Positions 5,973 to 8,124 of a stretch of DNA of 8,124 nt are shown piece after piece. Origin of the DNA: an uncultured Desulfobacterales bacterium (GTDB lineage Bacteria > Desulfobacterota > Desulfobacteria > Desulfobacterales > UBA11574). Made by a program: the position numbers and the translations under genes. The notes beneath the pieces are model-generated. The model saw only the letters and a list, made by a program, of their open reading frames with translations, did not search any database and was not told the origin of the DNA. Positions within the stretch are counted from its first letter, which is position 1. Each line of letters opens with the position of its first letter. Where the stretch lies: positions 1-8,124 of the forward strand of contig CALANC010000439.1 of NCBI GenBank assembly GCA_937925895.1. The letters run 5' to 3'.

Positions 5973-7871
5973 TTAAGAATCGGTGAACAGTTCCTGCCTA
6001 ATGGTAATTTCACTTCTACTTTTGATCTCGGACACAAATGAATCAAATACCCTGGACTGCTTTTGATTGAGCAACTGTTCTATTGTAGCCGCTTTTTGGT
6101 TTTCAAACGCCTCCAATTCCGGATCTTTCCTTTCTTTAAATTGAACCACAAAATAACCCTTTCCTCCTTTTATCGGGTTGTCCGGCAATTTTTTCTTATC
6201 GGAAAGCTTAAAGACAGCTTTGGCAATCTCGGATTCAAATCCGATATCCGGTATCGAATCATTTCGTTTAAAAAACCCGGTTGATTTTGGAGACAAATCA
6301 AGTTTTTTACTTTCCGTCTCCATGGATGTCCCTTTATTCAACTCAGTAAGGAACGAATTGGCATCCTCCTTCGCTTTTTCATCCTGTCTTTCTTTCACCA
6401 AATCTTCACGAACCTGTTCTTTTATATCTGTGAGCTCCGGTATCTTTTCCGGTATCTTTTCGACAACCTGAAGAATGTAATACCCGTCCCTATAATCCTG
6501 GATGTCACCAATCTCCATAACCGAAAGATCGAAAGCAGCTGAGGCAAATTTTTCCCGGTCGCTTACACCTTCCTCTGGTCCCTTTCGTGAAAAAAAATCA
6601 GTTGTAAGCACGTTTAGCTTCCGCTTTTTGGCAGCATCTAATAGATCGTCCCCTTGGAAAGAAACATCGGAAACCGCCTCTGCTGCATCGTATGCAAGGC
6701 CTCTGGCTTTTTCATCGGTCAACTTTTCCACGATATCCTTTTTGACCTCATCAAGGGAAGAGAAAGCCGCCTCATTTACCTTTTCAACCTTAATGATGTG
6801 CCAACCGAACCTGGTTCTCACAGGTTCGCTGATCTCTCCTTCTTGCATGGAAAAAGCCTGGTCGGCAAATGGTTTTACCATGGTTTCCTTCGTAAACGTA
6901 CCAAGATACCCCCCCTCGTCCCGGGTTGGACCTTCAGAGTGCTTCTTGGCCAAATCAGCAAAATCTTCATCACTTCTGGCCCTTTTCAAAATTTCAAGCG
7001 CCCGTTTTTTTGTCTTCTCTACCATTCCAGCGTCCGCGTCCTGATCGACCTTTAATAGTATGTGCCGGGCTTCAACTGTTTTCGGTTTTTCGAACTCCTC
7101 CTGATTTTCATAAAAATAGAACTCGATCTCCTCATCGGTAATAGCAACCTCCGGCTTATATCTATCCGGGTCAAAATAGAGGTAACGCACCTTCACTAAG
7201 GCATCTGTTTTATAACTTGTTTTATGATTTTCAAAGTATTCTTTTGTTTCCTCCTCTGAAGGCTCTATGTTTTTATAGCTTTGTGGATCAAACAACACGA
7301 AATCGATACTCACCGATGCATTGACCCAATTGAAAAAGTCCACAGCTTCCTGGTTTGAAACCTTTACGCCCTCGGTAATAAATGATCTTAATTTTTCAAT
7401 AAGCATCGCTTCTCTCTGAGCATCTTCGAATTCTTCAGGTGTAATTCTGCTGCGGCTTAACACACTTTTATACAGGCGACCATCAAATACGCCGGCACTT
7501 TGAAACGCACTTATGTTCATGATAGCACCGGTTAGTTCTTCATCGGAAACTTTGAATTTCAGTTTACCGGCCTCCTGAACCAAAAGTCGGTTGTTAACAA
7601 GCTGATTTAAAGCCTGCCTATCGACTTGAAGCAATTTTATCATATCTTCATTGAGATTGTTTCCGAATCTCTGCCGCAACTGCTCGATGAGATTGTCGTA
7701 CGTTTTTTTATATTCATCTAAAGTGATTTGATCTCCGTTGACGAGTGCCACCCTACCGACTCTTTTTTCCTGAAAACTTCCGACACCCCAAAATATGAAC
7801 ACGATAACAATAGCGCCTAAGAGTACCTTGATCAGCCAATTGGTAGCTTTTTTCCGCATTAACCTGAGCAT
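5973..7871 (-). CDS. ppiD: PpiD/SurA-type membrane-anchored peptidyl-prolyl isomerase and chaperone
   Basis: At 632 residues this matches the usual PpiD length (about 620). A short basic N-terminus leads into one membrane segment (about 13-31), placing the rest in the periplasm, where PpiD-type proteins assist folding of newly exported proteins. A SurA-like chaperone region follows (about 36-220). The parvulin domain is at about 264-365, with ARHILLKV (268-275), SEGPTRDEGGYLG (312-324), FADQAF (335-340) and FGWHIIKV (355-362); H270 and H358 are the conserved parvulin histidines. Two further segments repeat the end of this domain in degenerate form, at about 440-472 and 547-581, without the histidines. 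The ATG is preceded by AGAGGA (7882-7877) at 5-nt spacing. The gene starts 45 bp after the small CxxC gene and is probably in its transcript. SurA-type naming is possible, but the membrane anchor and length favour PpiD. Confidence 0.9.
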   Translation of the reverse strand: MLRLMRKKATNWLIKVLLGAIVIVFIFWGVGSFQEKRVGRVALVNGDQITLDEYKKTYDNLIEQLRQRFGNNLNEDMIKLLQVDRQALNQLVNNRLLVQEAGKLKFKVSDEELTGAIMNISAFQSAGVFDGRLYKSVLSRSRITPEEFEDAQREAMLIEKLRSFITEGVKVSNQEAVDFFNWVNASVSIDFVLFDPQSYKNIEPSEEETKEYFENHKTSYKTDALVKVRYLYFDPDRYKPEVAITDEEIEFYFYENQEEFEKPKTVEARHILLKVDQDADAGMVEKTKKRALEILKRARSDEDFADLAKKHSEGPTRDEGGYLGTFTKETMVKPFADQAFSMQEGEISEPVRTRFGWHIIKVEKVNEAAFSSLDEVKKDIVEKLTDEKARGLAYDAAEAVSDVSFQGDDLLDAAKKRKLNVLTTDFFSRKGPEEGVSDREKFASAAFDLSVMEIGDIQDYRDGYYILQVVEKIPEKIPELTDIKEQVREDLVKERQDEKAKEDANSFLTELNKGTSMETESKKLDLSPKSTGFFKRNDSIPDIGFESEIAKAVFKLSDKKKLPDNPIKGGKGYFVVQFKERKDPELEAFENQKAATIEQLLNQKQSRVFDSFVSEIKSRSEITIRQELFTDS

Positions 7872-7876
7872 CTATT

Positions 7877-7882
7877 TCCTCT
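7877..7882 (-). promoter_or_regulatory. Ribosome binding site of ppiD
   Basis: AGAGGA on the minus strand lies 5 nt before ATG 7871 and supports that start over the in-frame ATG four codons later. Confidence 0.65.
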
Positions 7883-7916
7883 TCATTCAAACTTTTTTGC
7901 TTATGGAATAAACAAT

Positions 7917-8124
7917 TTATATAATAACCGTCAACGGTTTTACGTGTCGGTCAATCTTTGTCCCCACTGACTCAAAGCATATGGCACACAAATATTCATA
8001 TTTGTCACCTTCAGTCAGTACAAGCAATAGCCGTTTTCTGACGGGAACGGCCTGTTTACATCGCGGGCAATACAGCTGTGTTGCATCAAATTCTTTAAAT
8101 GCCCCGTTTCTTTTTTCTTCCGAA
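7917..8124 (-). CDS. Small double-CxxC (zinc-ribbon-like) protein, start beyond window edge
   Basis: The minus-strand frame is open from the window edge to TAA at 7919-7917, giving 68 residues without a methionine, so the start lies outside. Two CxxC pairs are visible, CPRC (residues 19-22 of the fragment) and CAIC (46-49), 23 residues apart. This is the spacing of a small zinc ribbon. Between them is a hydrophobic strand RLLLVL and the segment EGDKYEYL. No enzyme domain, signal peptide or membrane segment is visible, so a small cytoplasmic zinc protein is likely; the function is unknown. It lies 45 bp upstream of ppiD in the same direction, so the two probably share a transcript. I recall similar small CxxC proteins in Desulfobacterota but cannot confirm a named family. 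Confidence 0.75.
   Translation of the reverse strand, partial: SEEKRNGAFKEFDATQLYCPRCKQAVPVRKRLLLVLTEGDKYEYLCAICFESVGTKIDRHVKPLTVII

Noticed and set aside
6502..7044. 180-codon open frame on + inside ppiD
   Set aside because: It lies wholly inside a well-supported gene on the other strand. Its serine- and phenylalanine-rich translation is what the complement of a lysine- and glutamate-rich protein gives.
7926..7939. Small inverted repeat AACCGTCAACGGTT as a terminator between the CxxC gene and ppiD
   Set aside because: The stem is only 5 bp with a 4-nt loop, has no T-run after it, and lies inside the coding end of the CxxC gene.
7900..7940. TTGACG on the minus strand at the end of the CxxC gene as a ppiD -35
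   Set aside because: At 16-18 bp spacing the possible -10 hexamers are poor (TTTATT, TTATTC, TATTCC), so I do not call a promoter.
1..8124. CRISPR array, tRNA, rRNA, transposase or phage genes
   Set aside because: No regularly spaced repeats, cloverleaf-like sequence, rRNA signature or recombinase/transposase motif was found on either strand by eye.

Overview
The window is about 8.1 kb of ordinary-looking bacterial chromosome with moderate GC and densely packed genes. The likely source is an anaerobic Deltaproteobacterium (Desulfobacterota, perhaps Desulfobacterales). This rests on three radical SAM enzymes in about 5.5 kb, a PrmA and a PpiD of the type I associate with that group, and a small double-CxxC protein just upstream of ppiD. 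The taxonomic call comes from overall gene character, not from a marker gene.

Layout from left to right: (1) a radical SAM enzyme on +, cut off at its N-terminus by the window edge (1-843); (2) a 142-bp imperfect palindrome with 18-bp perfect ends (862-1003), lying between two convergent genes; (3) a secreted M28 zinc peptidase on - (1004-1984); (4) a 53-bp divergent promoter region whose symmetric -10 sequence could serve both directions; (5) a 369-residue radical SAM enzyme with extra cysteine clusters, on + (2038-3147); (6) on -, a 449-residue radical SAM protein of unknown function (4073-5422) followed by prmA (3144-4073), with stop and start overlapping; (7) a 119-bp divergent promoter region; (8) a YjbQ-family gene on + (5542-5958); (9) a PpiD-like membrane-anchored foldase on - (5973-7871); (10) the C-terminal part of a small CxxC/CxxC protein on - (7917-8124), cut by the window edge.

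Gene orientation alternates, so this is several short transcription units and not one long operon. The two convergent junctions without the palindrome are very tight: a 4-bp overlap at 3144-3147 and a 14-bp gap at 5959-5972. Neither has room for an ordinary intrinsic terminator. The only clear translational coupling is between the 449-residue radical SAM gene and prmA. The ppiD gene probably follows the small CxxC gene in one transcript.

prmA, yjbQ and ppiD are recognisable, broadly conserved functions. The less explained content is the set of radical SAM proteins. Two are related to each other and to the pyruvate formate-lyase-activase-like and AmmeMemoRadiSam-type groups, and each carries unusual cysteine clusters. 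The third has a long N-terminal region I do not recognise. I see no CRISPR array, tRNA, rRNA, transposase, phage gene or defence system. No stretch over 300 bases lacks a gene.
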